A stretch of DNA of 64,000 nt from Geomonas azotofigens (GTDB lineage Bacteria > Desulfobacterota > Desulfuromonadia > Geobacterales > Geobacteraceae). Below are positions 52,993-61,597 of this stretch, piece by piece (the first letter of the stretch is position 1; each line of letters opens with the position of its first letter). The position numbers and the translations under genes were made by a program. Under the pieces are notes generated by a model. It saw only the letters and a list, made by a program, of their open reading frames with translations. It made no database searches and was not told where the DNA came from. The stretch is from positions 124,001-188,000 of the forward strand of contig NZ_JAHLME010000003.1 in the NCBI RefSeq assembly GCF_018919395.1, read 5' to 3'.

Positions 52993-53994
52993 ATGCACCT
53001 GGAAATCGGGATGGGGCTCGTATCCCGCGATGCGGATCTCGGCGACTACTACCTGGACTTCTCCAACACCACCGATGAGGTCGGGTCCGGGTTCTATGGC
53101 CCCATCGATCGGGACGGGGTCCCCCTGGTGGACTACGACAAGCTGTTTAGCTGTCCAGGTGTCCCGGCGCGCAGTGGGGGGTACGGCGTCCACTACACGC
53201 CCGTGACGATCGCCCAGTACGGGCTTGGGCTCTACAGTCGCCACCTCAAGCAGGAGAACCCCGGCGCCTACCGGCTCTTCCTTGCCCAGGCCGACTGGCA
53301 CTCACGCAATCTCGGCAGGACGCCCGGGGGATGGGGGGTCTGGCTGCATCCTTTCGACTTTCCCCTCTACGACCTGCGGGCTCCCTGGGTCTCGGCGATG
53401 GCGCAGGGACAGGGCATCTCGCTGCTGTTGCGGGCTTTCCAGGCCTCCGGTGAGGAGCGCTACCTGGAGGCGGCGCGGCTTGCCTTTGACTCGTTCGGGC
53501 ATGACCTCCTGGAAGGGGGGGTGTCGCGGCGGGACGCGACAGGGGACGTCTGGCTCGAGGAGTACCCGACCGATCCCGCCTGCCATGTGCTCAACGGTTT
53601 CATCTTCGCCCTGTGGGGGGTGCTGGACTACTTCAGGGCCACGGGAGAGCGTTGCGCCGGTGACCTGTACCGGGAGTGCAGCGCCACCCTGAGCAGGAAC
53701 ATGCACAGGTACCAGGGGGTCTTCTGGTCCAAATACGACGTCCTGACCGGCGACAACGTTTCGCGCGACTACCACCTGATACACATCATGCAGCTCAAGG
53801 TGATGGCGCAGCTAAACGGCGACGCGACGCTGGCCGAAACGGCGCAGCGCTGGGAAGGGTACGCCCGCGGCAATGGGTGGCTCCTGCGCACCCCATTCAG
53901 GTGCCTGCGCGGGGTCATGCGCAGAGTCGGCCTGTGTCGGCCAAAAGGGGTGCGCGGCGTGAACGTCACCCAGCCGGTGACCATGGCGGGGTGA
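52993..53994 (+). CDS. D-glucuronyl C5-epimerase domain protein
   Basis: 333 residues. Segments characteristic of the C-terminal domain of glucuronyl C5-epimerase are visible: GVHYTPVTIAQYGLGLYSRHL, RAPWVSAMAQGQGISLLLRAFQASGEERYLEAARLAFDSF, WLEEYPTDPACHVLNGFIFALWGVLDYF and RDYHLIHIMQLKVMA. This family epimerises GlcA to IdoA in heparan-type polymers. No signal peptide is visible, so it may act on a lipid-linked oligosaccharide in the cytoplasm rather than on secreted polymer. GGAAGG precedes the ATG. Confidence 0.8.
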   Translation: MHLEIGMGLVSRDADLGDYYLDFSNTTDEVGSGFYGPIDRDGVPLVDYDKLFSCPGVPARSGGYGVHYTPVTIAQYGLGLYSRHLKQENPGAYRLFLAQADWHSRNLGRTPGGWGVWLHPFDFPLYDLRAPWVSAMAQGQGISLLLRAFQASGEERYLEAARLAFDSFGHDLLEGGVSRRDATGDVWLEEYPTDPACHVLNGFIFALWGVLDYFRATGERCAGDLYRECSATLSRNMHRYQGVFWSKYDVLTGDNVSRDYHLIHIMQLKVMAQLNGDATLAETAQRWEGYARGNGWLLRTPFRCLRGVMRRVGLCRPKGVRGVNVTQPVTMAG

Positions 53995-54379
53995 CGCCGG
54001 CAGGCCGCCCCGGCTCCGTGCAGAGCTCCGGGGACGGCTCGCGGCGCGATCTGGGCCGCGGCCGGCATGACCATCGTACCAGCCGGCGCACCAAGGAGCT
54101 GTGGCCGGCGCTTCTGAATCTGCGGGCGTTGCCGTGCTTTCCAGACCGCATATTCCGGCTGTTTGAAGAAAAGTTAATTTCCCGTTGACTTTTAACGAAG
54201 GGTTGATATTTTACTATGTCTTTAATTACGGAAAACTTTGAGGATGCTGTGACGACAGCAGTCATAATAGATCTCAGCTGCAACACCACTGACTGTGAGT
54301 TAGGCAATTCCCCCCGGTCCTCGTGCATCGCTGAAGGAGCGGGAAGCCGCCTGAACCAATACCGTACCGCCGGAACAAC
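53995..54379. other. Gap with an internal promoter before the second half of the cluster
   Basis: 385 bp without a supported gene. The first 160 bp are G+C-rich and extend the upstream frame's shadow. The rest is A+T-richer. The promoter at 54185-54212 splits the locus into two transcription units. Confidence 0.55.
54185..54212 (+). promoter_or_regulatory. Predicted promoter inside the polysaccharide locus
   Basis: TTGACT (54185-54190), 16 bp, TATTTT (54207-54212) in an A+T-rich stretch, about 170 bp before the polymerase-like gene. Confidence 0.45.
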
Positions 54380-55816
54380 ATGCTGATTGCCCTGCGTCCC
54401 AAACTTGTCTTTTTCCTGAGCGGCCTGATCGTTTGCTTGGCGTTTCTCTCCTCGGCCCCCACCGACCCGGAAGCCCGCGCGGGGCTGGCGGATGCCGGCT
54501 ACAACCTGTTCCGCAGGTACGTGCTGGGGGCGGTTTCGACGTGGGACGTGCTGCTTGCGGTGCTTGTTGCCCTTCTTTTCTGGAGCAACCTGTCGACGGC
54601 GCGCCCAGCCAACCTGCTGAGCCGGTTTTTCAGCAACAGGATCGTCAACCTGTACTTCGGGATGATGGCCCTGGGGATCGTGGTCGGGGTGTTCGTCATC
54701 CTGACGGGGCAGATGCAGGCCTTCTCGATCAAGGACTGGGTGCGCTCGATCATTCCGGTGGCGTACCTGTTCGCCGTCTACTTCGTGGTCGTCAACGTCG
54801 TGCGGACTCCGCAGTATCTGGAGCTCATCTGGAAGGTCCTGGAATGGGTTGCCGTCGCCCTGGTCTGCTACGGCTTTTATCGCACCTACGGGGTGCTGAC
54901 CGGGAACATCAGGACGCTCGCCCCCGGCGATATCCCGATCATTTTGTACTCCGAGATGGTGTACTTCGACCTCCCGGTCTGCGTCTACTGCGCGACGGTC
55001 TGGAGCGGCAGGAAACTCGGGCTGTTCCGCTGGATCCTCATGCTCTGCATGGTCGGCTTCGTCCTCGCCAGCACGAGGCGCTTCAACTACATCATGCTGG
55101 CGGCCAACATCCTGACGACCCTGGTGGTTGCGCACAGGGCCGGGCTTTTCAGCTACGGCAAGCTCATCCTGCGGTCGAGGTACATCGTGGCGTGCCTGGT
55201 GGCCTTTGTGGCGCTGCTGCTGGTGAAACTCCCGGCGCTGGTTGATGGCATCTGGTTCGCCATCCAGACCATCAACATGTTCTCCGAGGTCGGCTTCCAG
55301 TACACCGGGGAGTATCGGTTGCTGCAGATCCAGAACATATTTCTCAACTTCATGGACCGCCCGGTGACGCTGCTGACCGGCTTCGGCATCGGGAGCAAGT
55401 GGCACGCCATCGAGCCGCTGCCCACAACGACCGACACCGTCGGCTCGTTCATGGCCTTCGACGCGAACGTGGTGGCGGGGGGAGGGGACTGGCTGCCCTT
55501 CTTCCATGTCCCCTACTTCTCGACCTTGTTCAGGTTCGGGCCGGTGGGAATGATGGTGCTTTTCTACATCGTACGCAGGCTCTACCTGGACTTCACCGGG
55601 TTCATCCGCACCATTGACAACCAGGAGCACAAGATCATCCTGGTGGCCTTGGCGAGCCTCTCGCTTATGCCCGTCATCGTGCTTGGCGACACTCCCTCGC
55701 CGGTAGGGTACATCCTCATGGCGCTTAACCTGGGGCTCATCGAGGGGTACCGCGCCTGGTGCAGGGGCGGTGGGGACAACGGGGCCCACGCAAGCAAGGA
55801 GGCGGCATGCTCGTGA
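54380..55816 (+). CDS. Wzy/O-antigen-ligase-like polymerase
   Basis: 478 residues with about 10-12 transmembrane helices. A large periplasmic loop lies late in the protein (TGEYRLLQIQNIFLNFMDRPVTLLTGFGIGSKWHAI...FFHVPYFSTLFRFGPVGMMVLFYIVRRLY). The layout and the L-x-G-x-G-I-G-S loop pattern are those of the O-antigen ligase/polymerase superfamily. The N-terminal helix is MLIALRPKLVFFLSGLIVCLAFLSSA. It likely polymerises the repeat unit. Ligase versus polymerase is not separable by eye. Confidence 0.8.
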   Translation: MLIALRPKLVFFLSGLIVCLAFLSSAPTDPEARAGLADAGYNLFRRYVLGAVSTWDVLLAVLVALLFWSNLSTARPANLLSRFFSNRIVNLYFGMMALGIVVGVFVILTGQMQAFSIKDWVRSIIPVAYLFAVYFVVVNVVRTPQYLELIWKVLEWVAVALVCYGFYRTYGVLTGNIRTLAPGDIPIILYSEMVYFDLPVCVYCATVWSGRKLGLFRWILMLCMVGFVLASTRRFNYIMLAANILTTLVVAHRAGLFSYGKLILRSRYIVACLVAFVALLLVKLPALVDGIWFAIQTINMFSEVGFQYTGEYRLLQIQNIFLNFMDRPVTLLTGFGIGSKWHAIEPLPTTTDTVGSFMAFDANVVAGGGDWLPFFHVPYFSTLFRFGPVGMMVLFYIVRRLYLDFTGFIRTIDNQEHKIILVALASLSLMPVIVLGDTPSPVGYILMALNLGLIEGYRAWCRGGGDNGAHASKEAACS

Positions 55817-56808
55817 CGGAGGCCCTTGCGGCATGCTCAGCCGTGCTCGGCAGAGCTGCCTTTGCTCCGGGGAGTGCGCCGAATCTGGCGCGGGCAGCCG
55901 TGTACGCGCTGAACCCGCTGCGACGGCCGCGCGTCGGGCACTATCCCGCCAGCTACACCGTGTACGTGAACACCCGGTGCAACTACCGCTGCGACTTCTG
56001 CTACCTCAAGGTGGACCGGCTGGAGTCGGTTGAGCTCACCATCCCCGCCCTGGAGCGGATCGTGAACCACCCGTTCAACCGCTACGCCTTCAGGGTCACC
56101 TTGGGAGGTGGCGAGCCTTTCCTGCACCCCGAGCTCTTCGACTACATCGAGTTGCTGAAGAACAGAGCTAAGTACGTGTCGGTCTACAGCAACGGCTCGC
56201 TGCTGGAACGGCACCTGGAGCAGCTCGAGCGGGGGGGGCTCGACTCCCTGCACGTGAGCCACTACGACGGCAAGTACGATGCCGTCAGGCCGGCGATGCG
56301 CGAGGTGACCGCCAAACGGCTGGTCCCGTCGGTCTGCTTGCGCAAGATCATCACGGTAGAGAACCTGCACCAGATGGAGCAGGTCATCGAGACCGCCCTT
56401 GAGGACGGCATCGGCTCGGTAGTCTTCAACAACTACTACCCCGGCAGCGACGCGGAAAAACGTCTGCCGGTCACCGCCGGACACCGCCCCTACCTCGAGG
56501 AACTCAAGCGGGTAAAGGCGAAGTTCGCTGGCGCGCCGGTACGGGTCAGCTACCTAAACCCGGTGGAGCCGCAGGGGGCGTTCAACTGCCAGAACCTCGG
56601 GCTCAGCATCATATATGACGCGCACGGAAACGTGGCGCCATGCTGTTTCATTACGCCTCCCAAGGCGCAGTACGGCAATCTCTTCACGGACCGGGATATC
56701 TGGAACACCGGGGAGATGATGACCTTAAGGAGGGGAGACTGTGCAAGCTGCACCAACTGTTTCTTCAGGAAAGGGATCAGCAATAGAATTGCCTCTTTCT
56801 GCAGATGA
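55807..56808 (+). CDS. Radical SAM protein with C-terminal Cys cluster
   Basis: 333 residues. The SAM iron-sulfur site is CNYRCDFC (CxxxCxxC) in VYVNTRCNYRCDFCYLKVDRLE. LGGGEPFLHPELFDYIELLK is the GGE SAM-binding strand. The end carries NVAPCCFITPPKAQYGNLF and GDCASCTNCFFRKG, a SPASM-like auxiliary cluster region. Such enzymes modify peptides or sugars; here the partners are glycosyltransferases, so a sugar or lipid-linked substrate is likely. AAGGAGG precedes ATG 55807. Its 3' end overlaps the next gene by 68 bp. Confidence 0.88.
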   Translation: MLVTEALAACSAVLGRAAFAPGSAPNLARAAVYALNPLRRPRVGHYPASYTVYVNTRCNYRCDFCYLKVDRLESVELTIPALERIVNHPFNRYAFRVTLGGGEPFLHPELFDYIELLKNRAKYVSVYSNGSLLERHLEQLERGGLDSLHVSHYDGKYDAVRPAMREVTAKRLVPSVCLRKIITVENLHQMEQVIETALEDGIGSVVFNNYYPGSDAEKRLPVTAGHRPYLEELKRVKAKFAGAPVRVSYLNPVEPQGAFNCQNLGLSIIYDAHGNVAPCCFITPPKAQYGNLFTDRDIWNTGEMMTLRRGDCASCTNCFFRKGISNRIASFCR

Positions 56809-57589
56809 ACCTGCCGCGCCGCAGGTGACCTCGCACGAGGCCTGGAGGGGGGATGCGGGGCGCCGGCAGTGGTACCTTTCCGTCGTCCTGCCGGTATACA
56901 ACGAGGAGAAGGCGGTCAGGGAGCATCTGGGACAGATCCACCAGAAACTGGGCCAGATGCTTGGGCGCAGGCCGTTCGAGATCGTCGTCGCCGACAACGG
57001 CAGCACCGACGGCACTCGGGAGGCCGTGGCGGCGGTCGCGGCACGTTACGACAACATCGTCTACGACCATACTCCCTGCCGCGGCCGCGGCGGCGCTTTG
57101 GCCAGGGGATTCAGGGTGGCCCGCGGGGAGTACATCGCCGTCCTTTCCATAGACAGGGCCTGGAACGAGGAGTTCCTGATCCACGCCATGGAGCACCTCG
57201 AGGGGGGCACCGACATCGTCTACGGCCCCAAGAGCCATCCCGACTCCATGGTCCGCCGCCCCCTCACGAGAAAGGTCGGGTCGATCGTCACCCGGCTGAT
57301 CATGGCGGCCCTGTTTCGCAGGGGCCTTCCCGAGACCCAGTGCATCAAGGTCTTTCGCGCCAGCGCCATCCCCTTTCTCAAGGAACTGGGCAGCTACAAC
57401 TACTTCGCCGAGGCCGACTTCGCCCTGAGGGCCTACCTGCAAAAGGCGTCGTGCGCCTACCTCCCGGTAGAGGTGAGGGATTTCCGCAAGTCGTCGAAGG
57501 TCAAGATCTCCTCCCTGTTAGAGTTCGTCGTGGAGGCACGGCATTTCCGCAAGAACATCTGGATTGCGGGGTTGAATGAGAAACGCTGA
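56741..57589 (+). CDS. Glycosyltransferase family 2
   Basis: 282 residues from GTG 56741, supported by AAGGAGGGGA directly upstream and lying inside the radical SAM gene. GT-A start YLSVVLPVYNEEKAVREHL, FEIVVADNGSTDGTREAVAAVA and GRGGALARGFRVARGEYIAVLSID. The usual DxD-like position is SIDRAWN, resembling DPM1-type enzymes. No C-terminal membrane helices are present. It overlaps the following gene by 14 bp. Confidence 0.87.
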   Translation: MQAAPTVSSGKGSAIELPLSADEPAAPQVTSHEAWRGDAGRRQWYLSVVLPVYNEEKAVREHLGQIHQKLGQMLGRRPFEIVVADNGSTDGTREAVAAVAARYDNIVYDHTPCRGRGGALARGFRVARGEYIAVLSIDRAWNEEFLIHAMEHLEGGTDIVYGPKSHPDSMVRRPLTRKVGSIVTRLIMAALFRRGLPETQCIKVFRASAIPFLKELGSYNYFAEADFALRAYLQKASCAYLPVEVRDFRKSSKVKISSLLEFVVEARHFRKNIWIAGLNEKR

Positions 57590-59279
57590 AGCAACCTGGA
57601 GATACGCGCCGGCTGTGCTGCTGTGCGCACTGCTGATCGTGCTGCACCTCGGGATCCTCGACACCATCCCCCTTTACCGGGACGAACTCGCGTATCTCAC
57701 CCGGGTGCAGAACCAGAACTGGAACTTCTTCGACACCTACCGCTTCTACCGCTTCCTCGGCATCATCGTCAACTACCTGGTGTACTGGGGGACCGGAGGA
57801 TCGGAACTGCTGCTCTCGGCGGTGCTCGCGTTTTCCGCATTCCTTCTTCTGCTTCTGTTCGCGGGAAGCTTCGCAAGCGCGTACGGCGGCGGCAGGCGGG
57901 GGATCGTGCTCTTTTGCATCCTCTTCCTCGCCTTTCCCTTCTCGCTGGACCTCCTCCTTTTGAGGGTATACGCGCAGCTCGTGTCGATTGCCCTGGTCTT
58001 CTACAGCTGCTGCCTGATCGAGCGCTACCAGGGTGAGGGGAAAGGGCGGCTCCTCGTCTGGGCAGCCGCGGCGTATGCCGTTTCACTCTTCATCTACGAG
58101 ATCACGCTCCTCATGCCTCTTTTTTTCGTCCTTTTGCTGGCCGGCAGGCAACTGCAGGCGGGGAAAAGGGTCAAAGGGGTGCTGGCGCTGGGGGCATTGT
58201 CGGCCATTCCCTTGCTCGCGTACCTGTTCACGCAGTTCCACTTCGTCAAGCAGCAGCCCAAGATGACGGCGCCGGTGCTCCTCGCCGCCAATGGACTCAC
58301 CTTCGGGGATCAGGTGGTCCGCAAGGCGCTCCTGGTCGCCTACAACCTCAAGTGGTCTTGGCACTACATGCTCGAGCAGTTGGCCGCGACGGGGCCGGCT
58401 GCCCTTTGCGTCCTCGCCGCGACGGTCGTGTTCGCGGGCTATGCCCTGTGGCGCGCCCTTTCGGATCCTGCCGTCTACCTTGGCCGGAGGGACTCCATCT
58501 TCTGCATCGCCAACGGGGCGGTGCTGAACTGCTGCTTCCTCGGGGTCTGGAGCTACTACTGGTTGGCCTTCAGGTATCTCGCGGTGCCGTACTACTACAA
58601 CTACTACGTCCTCGCCGCGGGAAGCGCCTGCATCGCCGCCGGGGCCCTGTCGCTGGCATCCACCCTGCTGCTGGGCTCCAGATGGGCACGGGGAGTGACG
58701 GTCTTTGCCGTGATGGCCGCCTTCGTCGCCAACCTCGGCCTGTTCTTGTCGCACCGCTTCGCCATCGGCACATCGCTTGAGGAGGTGCGCAGGTTCGCCC
58801 GGGAAATCGACCGGTCCTACCGGGGAAACCAGGGGGGCTACGAGTACCTCGCCATCCTGGACATGCCACCGCAAACCGGGCTGGCACGGAACATAAGCGC
58901 CTACAACACCGCTCTCATGAAGTACCTCGGCTACCTGGACCCCCGGTGGGGCTCCCTGAAGCGGGTCACCTATTGGGCCGGAGCCCCTCACGGCTCCGTG
59001 ACCCCCTTGCCGGGAGGGACGACCGCCCCGGCGGACAAGGTGATCCTGGTAAGGTACACGAGAACCGCCGGGGGGGCGGCCCTGCCGGTTCCCGCTCCCC
59101 CGGGTGCCGCAGCGTCCCCCGAGCCCCCGGATCCCTGCCGGGTCTCCCTCGCGGGGTACGCCCTCTCCTACAGCGCGCAGGAGGATAACTTCACCTTCAC
59201 CAGGAGGCAGTACACGATGGCGCAGGCAACAACCGCGCGGGGGCAGCGGCCGCTGCCGGCCCCGGAAGGGGAGCGTTGA
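57576..59279 (+). CDS. GT-C-type membrane glycosyltransferase or related membrane protein
   Basis: 567 residues with about 9-11 membrane helices. The first periplasmic loop has LYRDELAYLTRVQNQNWNFFDTYRFYRFLG, where the R-D-E pair resembles the acidic catalytic residues of GT-C enzymes. A soluble C-terminal region (about 400-567) ends in a Pro/Ala-rich stretch. It may add a side-chain sugar from a lipid carrier in the periplasm, as GtrII-type proteins do. The start lies within the GT2 end. Confidence 0.72.
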   Translation: MRNAEATWRYAPAVLLCALLIVLHLGILDTIPLYRDELAYLTRVQNQNWNFFDTYRFYRFLGIIVNYLVYWGTGGSELLLSAVLAFSAFLLLLLFAGSFASAYGGGRRGIVLFCILFLAFPFSLDLLLLRVYAQLVSIALVFYSCCLIERYQGEGKGRLLVWAAAAYAVSLFIYEITLLMPLFFVLLLAGRQLQAGKRVKGVLALGALSAIPLLAYLFTQFHFVKQQPKMTAPVLLAANGLTFGDQVVRKALLVAYNLKWSWHYMLEQLAATGPAALCVLAATVVFAGYALWRALSDPAVYLGRRDSIFCIANGAVLNCCFLGVWSYYWLAFRYLAVPYYYNYYVLAAGSACIAAGALSLASTLLLGSRWARGVTVFAVMAAFVANLGLFLSHRFAIGTSLEEVRRFAREIDRSYRGNQGGYEYLAILDMPPQTGLARNISAYNTALMKYLGYLDPRWGSLKRVTYWAGAPHGSVTPLPGGTTAPADKVILVRYTRTAGGAALPVPAPPGAAASPEPPDPCRVSLAGYALSYSAQEDNFTFTRRQYTMAQATTARGQRPLPAPEGER

Positions 59280-60577
59280 TGAGTGACAAACGACAGGTGG
59301 CGCTTGTGATCACCTACTACCATCCCCCCAGCAACGTGACCGGAACGCTGCGCCCGCTTGCCTTCGCGAAGTACCTCGAGGAGCATGGCTACGACGTCCA
59401 GATTCTCACTACCGATAAGCACGGCCGCATCGAGGGAGAGGACGAAACCAAGATCCTGAGGGCGCTGGAGCCGTATGGGCGCCTGGTGGCACCGTTCAAG
59501 CGACTGCTCTTGCGCTCGACCCCTACCGAGAACAGGGGGGGGGCCCGGGTGCTCTCCTCCGGGAGCAGGCTGGCCCGGCTGCAGAACTACCTCCTGGTCC
59601 CCGACCAGGCGGTCACCTGGATACCGTTCGCGGTCCGGCTCGCCGCGCAGCGCTACCGTAAGGCGCCGTTCGATGTCATCTTCAGCACGTCGCCGCCGGA
59701 GAGTCCGCACCTGGTGGCGGCGCTCCTAAAACGGAAGTTCGGTGTCCCCTGGATCGCCGATTTCCGCGACGGATGGCTCTTCGAGCCCCTAAAGCCCCCC
59801 GAGTGCTACCAGGGGCTGCATGGGAAACTGCTGAAGGCCCTGGAGGGTGTGGTGGTGGCGGGGGCCGACCGGGTCATCGGTGTGACCGCTCCCATCGCGC
59901 AGGACTTCCGCGATCGCTATCCGGAGCACGCGCAGAAGGTGGCGGTTCTGACCAACGGGTACGACCATGCCGAGATCGACGGGGTGGAGCGTCGCAGGCG
60001 CGAGGATGGGGTATTCCAGATCACCTACACCGGAGCCCTCTCGGTGAGCCGCCCCGGCCGCACCGTGCTCCCCTTCTACCAGGCGGTGGCTGGTGCCGTG
60101 CGGGAAAACCGCGCCGGCATCGCCGACCACCTGAAGGTGACCTTCGTCGGCGAAATCCTCTCACAGGAGCGGGAGGCGGTGGTCAGCTTGGGGCTTGAGC
60201 GGTGGGTGGAGTTCAAGCCGTCGGTCCCAAGGCCCCAGGCGATTCAGCTGCAAAAGGATGCCGACGTCCTGCTCCTGATCACCGAACCGGGGCGCAAGGG
60301 GGTGGCAACGGCGAAACTTTTCGACTACATCGGGGTGCGGCGGCCGGTCCTGGCGCTGGCCAAGGGGGACACAGCGGGCCGGATCGTCGGGGACCTCGGC
60401 ATCGGCCCCGTGGTGGACCGGCTCGAGGTAGCCGAGATACAGCAGGCCGTCTGCGCGCTTTACGACCGGTGGCGCGCCGGGAACCTCGACCTGCCGGGAG
60501 CCCCGCCAAAAGAGTACGAGCGGCGCTACCAGGCCGGTGTTTTGGCAGGCATGTTCGACGCGCTGCTCAAGCGCTAG
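59279..60577 (+). CDS. Glycosyltransferase family 4-like
   Basis: 432 residues. The N-terminal LVITYYHPPSNVTGTLRPLAFAKYLEEHGYDVQILTTD and IADFRDGWLFEP, with the C-terminal KVTFVGEI and ATAKLFDYIGVRRPVLAL, form a GT-B fold. The E-x7-E motif of retaining GT4 enzymes is modified here (EPGRKGVATAKLFDY). ATG 59279 has GGAAGGGGAG upstream and overlaps the membrane protein stop by one base. Confidence 0.85.
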   Translation: MSDKRQVALVITYYHPPSNVTGTLRPLAFAKYLEEHGYDVQILTTDKHGRIEGEDETKILRALEPYGRLVAPFKRLLLRSTPTENRGGARVLSSGSRLARLQNYLLVPDQAVTWIPFAVRLAAQRYRKAPFDVIFSTSPPESPHLVAALLKRKFGVPWIADFRDGWLFEPLKPPECYQGLHGKLLKALEGVVVAGADRVIGVTAPIAQDFRDRYPEHAQKVAVLTNGYDHAEIDGVERRRREDGVFQITYTGALSVSRPGRTVLPFYQAVAGAVRENRAGIADHLKVTFVGEILSQEREAVVSLGLERWVEFKPSVPRPQAIQLQKDADVLLLITEPGRKGVATAKLFDYIGVRRPVLALAKGDTAGRIVGDLGIGPVVDRLEVAEIQQAVCALYDRWRAGNLDLPGAPPKEYERRYQAGVLAGMFDALLKR

Positions 60578-60596
60578 TAAAAAGGAAGGAGTCATC

Positions 60597-61571
60597 TTGC
60601 ATCAACCCGACCTCGTCTCCGTCGTGATACTCAATTGGAACGGCGCGGCTTACCTTGCGGACTGCATTGCAAGCCTAAAGGCGCAGACCTACCGCAAACT
60701 CGAGATCATCGTTGTCGACAACGGCTCGACCGACGGCTCGTTGAAGATGCTCGCCGCCGAGTACCCGGAGTTTCCGGTCCACGCCAATGGGAAAAACCTC
60801 GGGTTCGCCGAGGGGATGAACGTCGGGGTCGCGCGAAGCCGCGGCGAGTTCGTGCTCCTCCTGAACGAGGACACCTATCTTGCCCCGGACTTCATCGAGC
60901 ACGGCGTCAAGGAAATGCTGGACCATCCCCGCATCGGCTGGACGGGCGGGGTCGTGTATGCGCTGAGCGACGGGGAGCGCACCCAGCGCCTCGTCAACGC
61001 CGGGTACCTGCTCAGGAAAAGGTTCCAGCTCACCACCTCGCCGCGCATCGACGCCCGTCATGAGGTGCTCATGGCCAACAACTGCGCCATGTTCCTGCGG
61101 CGTACCGCCTTGGACGACGTGCGGGATGACCACGGCTGGCTGGACCGGGAGTACTTTGCCTACTGGGAGGACACCGACCTCGCGCTCAGGCTCTGCCTGA
61201 AGGGGTGGGGATGCTCTTTCCTGCCGCAGATGCGCATGTGGCACGTGATTTCCGGCTCGTTCGGAGGGCGCAGTCGCCTGATCGACAAGCCCCCGGCGCT
61301 TCGGCGCATCAGCCTGCGCAACCGCTACCGGACGTTGATCAAGGACCTGCCGCTCGGCATGCTCATCGAACTCGGTCCCTTTTTGCTGCTGACCGAGATC
61401 CTCATCGTGCCGTATTTCCTGTTCCTCTCCCCACGCACGCTTTTGTGCAACCTGGGGGCAATCGGCGACGCGGTGAGGGGATTGCCCGCGCTGCTCTCCC
61501 AAAGAAGCGCCATCCAGCGAGGGCGCAGGGTCGCGCACGCCAGGCTGCGATCCTTCTTCGCCGGGTGGTAA
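60597..61571 (+). CDS. Glycosyltransferase family 2, rhamnosyltransferase-like
   Basis: 324 residues starting at a TTG with AAGGAAGGAG upstream. SVVILNWNGAAYLADCIASLKAQTYRKLEIIVVDNGSTDGS, NLGFAEGMNVGVARSRGEFVLLLNEDTYLAPDF (NED as the DxD equivalent) and DREYFAYWEDTDLALRLCLKGWG are typical of dTDP-rhamnosyltransferase-like GT2 enzymes. A C-terminal hydrophobic helix (GMLIELGPFLLLTEILIVPYFLFL) anchors it to the membrane. Sugar specificity is not proven. Confidence 0.88.
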   Translation: MHQPDLVSVVILNWNGAAYLADCIASLKAQTYRKLEIIVVDNGSTDGSLKMLAAEYPEFPVHANGKNLGFAEGMNVGVARSRGEFVLLLNEDTYLAPDFIEHGVKEMLDHPRIGWTGGVVYALSDGERTQRLVNAGYLLRKRFQLTTSPRIDARHEVLMANNCAMFLRRTALDDVRDDHGWLDREYFAYWEDTDLALRLCLKGWGCSFLPQMRMWHVISGSFGGRSRLIDKPPALRRISLRNRYRTLIKDLPLGMLIELGPFLLLTEILIVPYFLFLSPRTLLCNLGAIGDAVRGLPALLSQRSAIQRGRRVAHARLRSFFAGW

Positions 61572-61597
61572 CCATGTCAACTTCAGGAAAAGGAACC

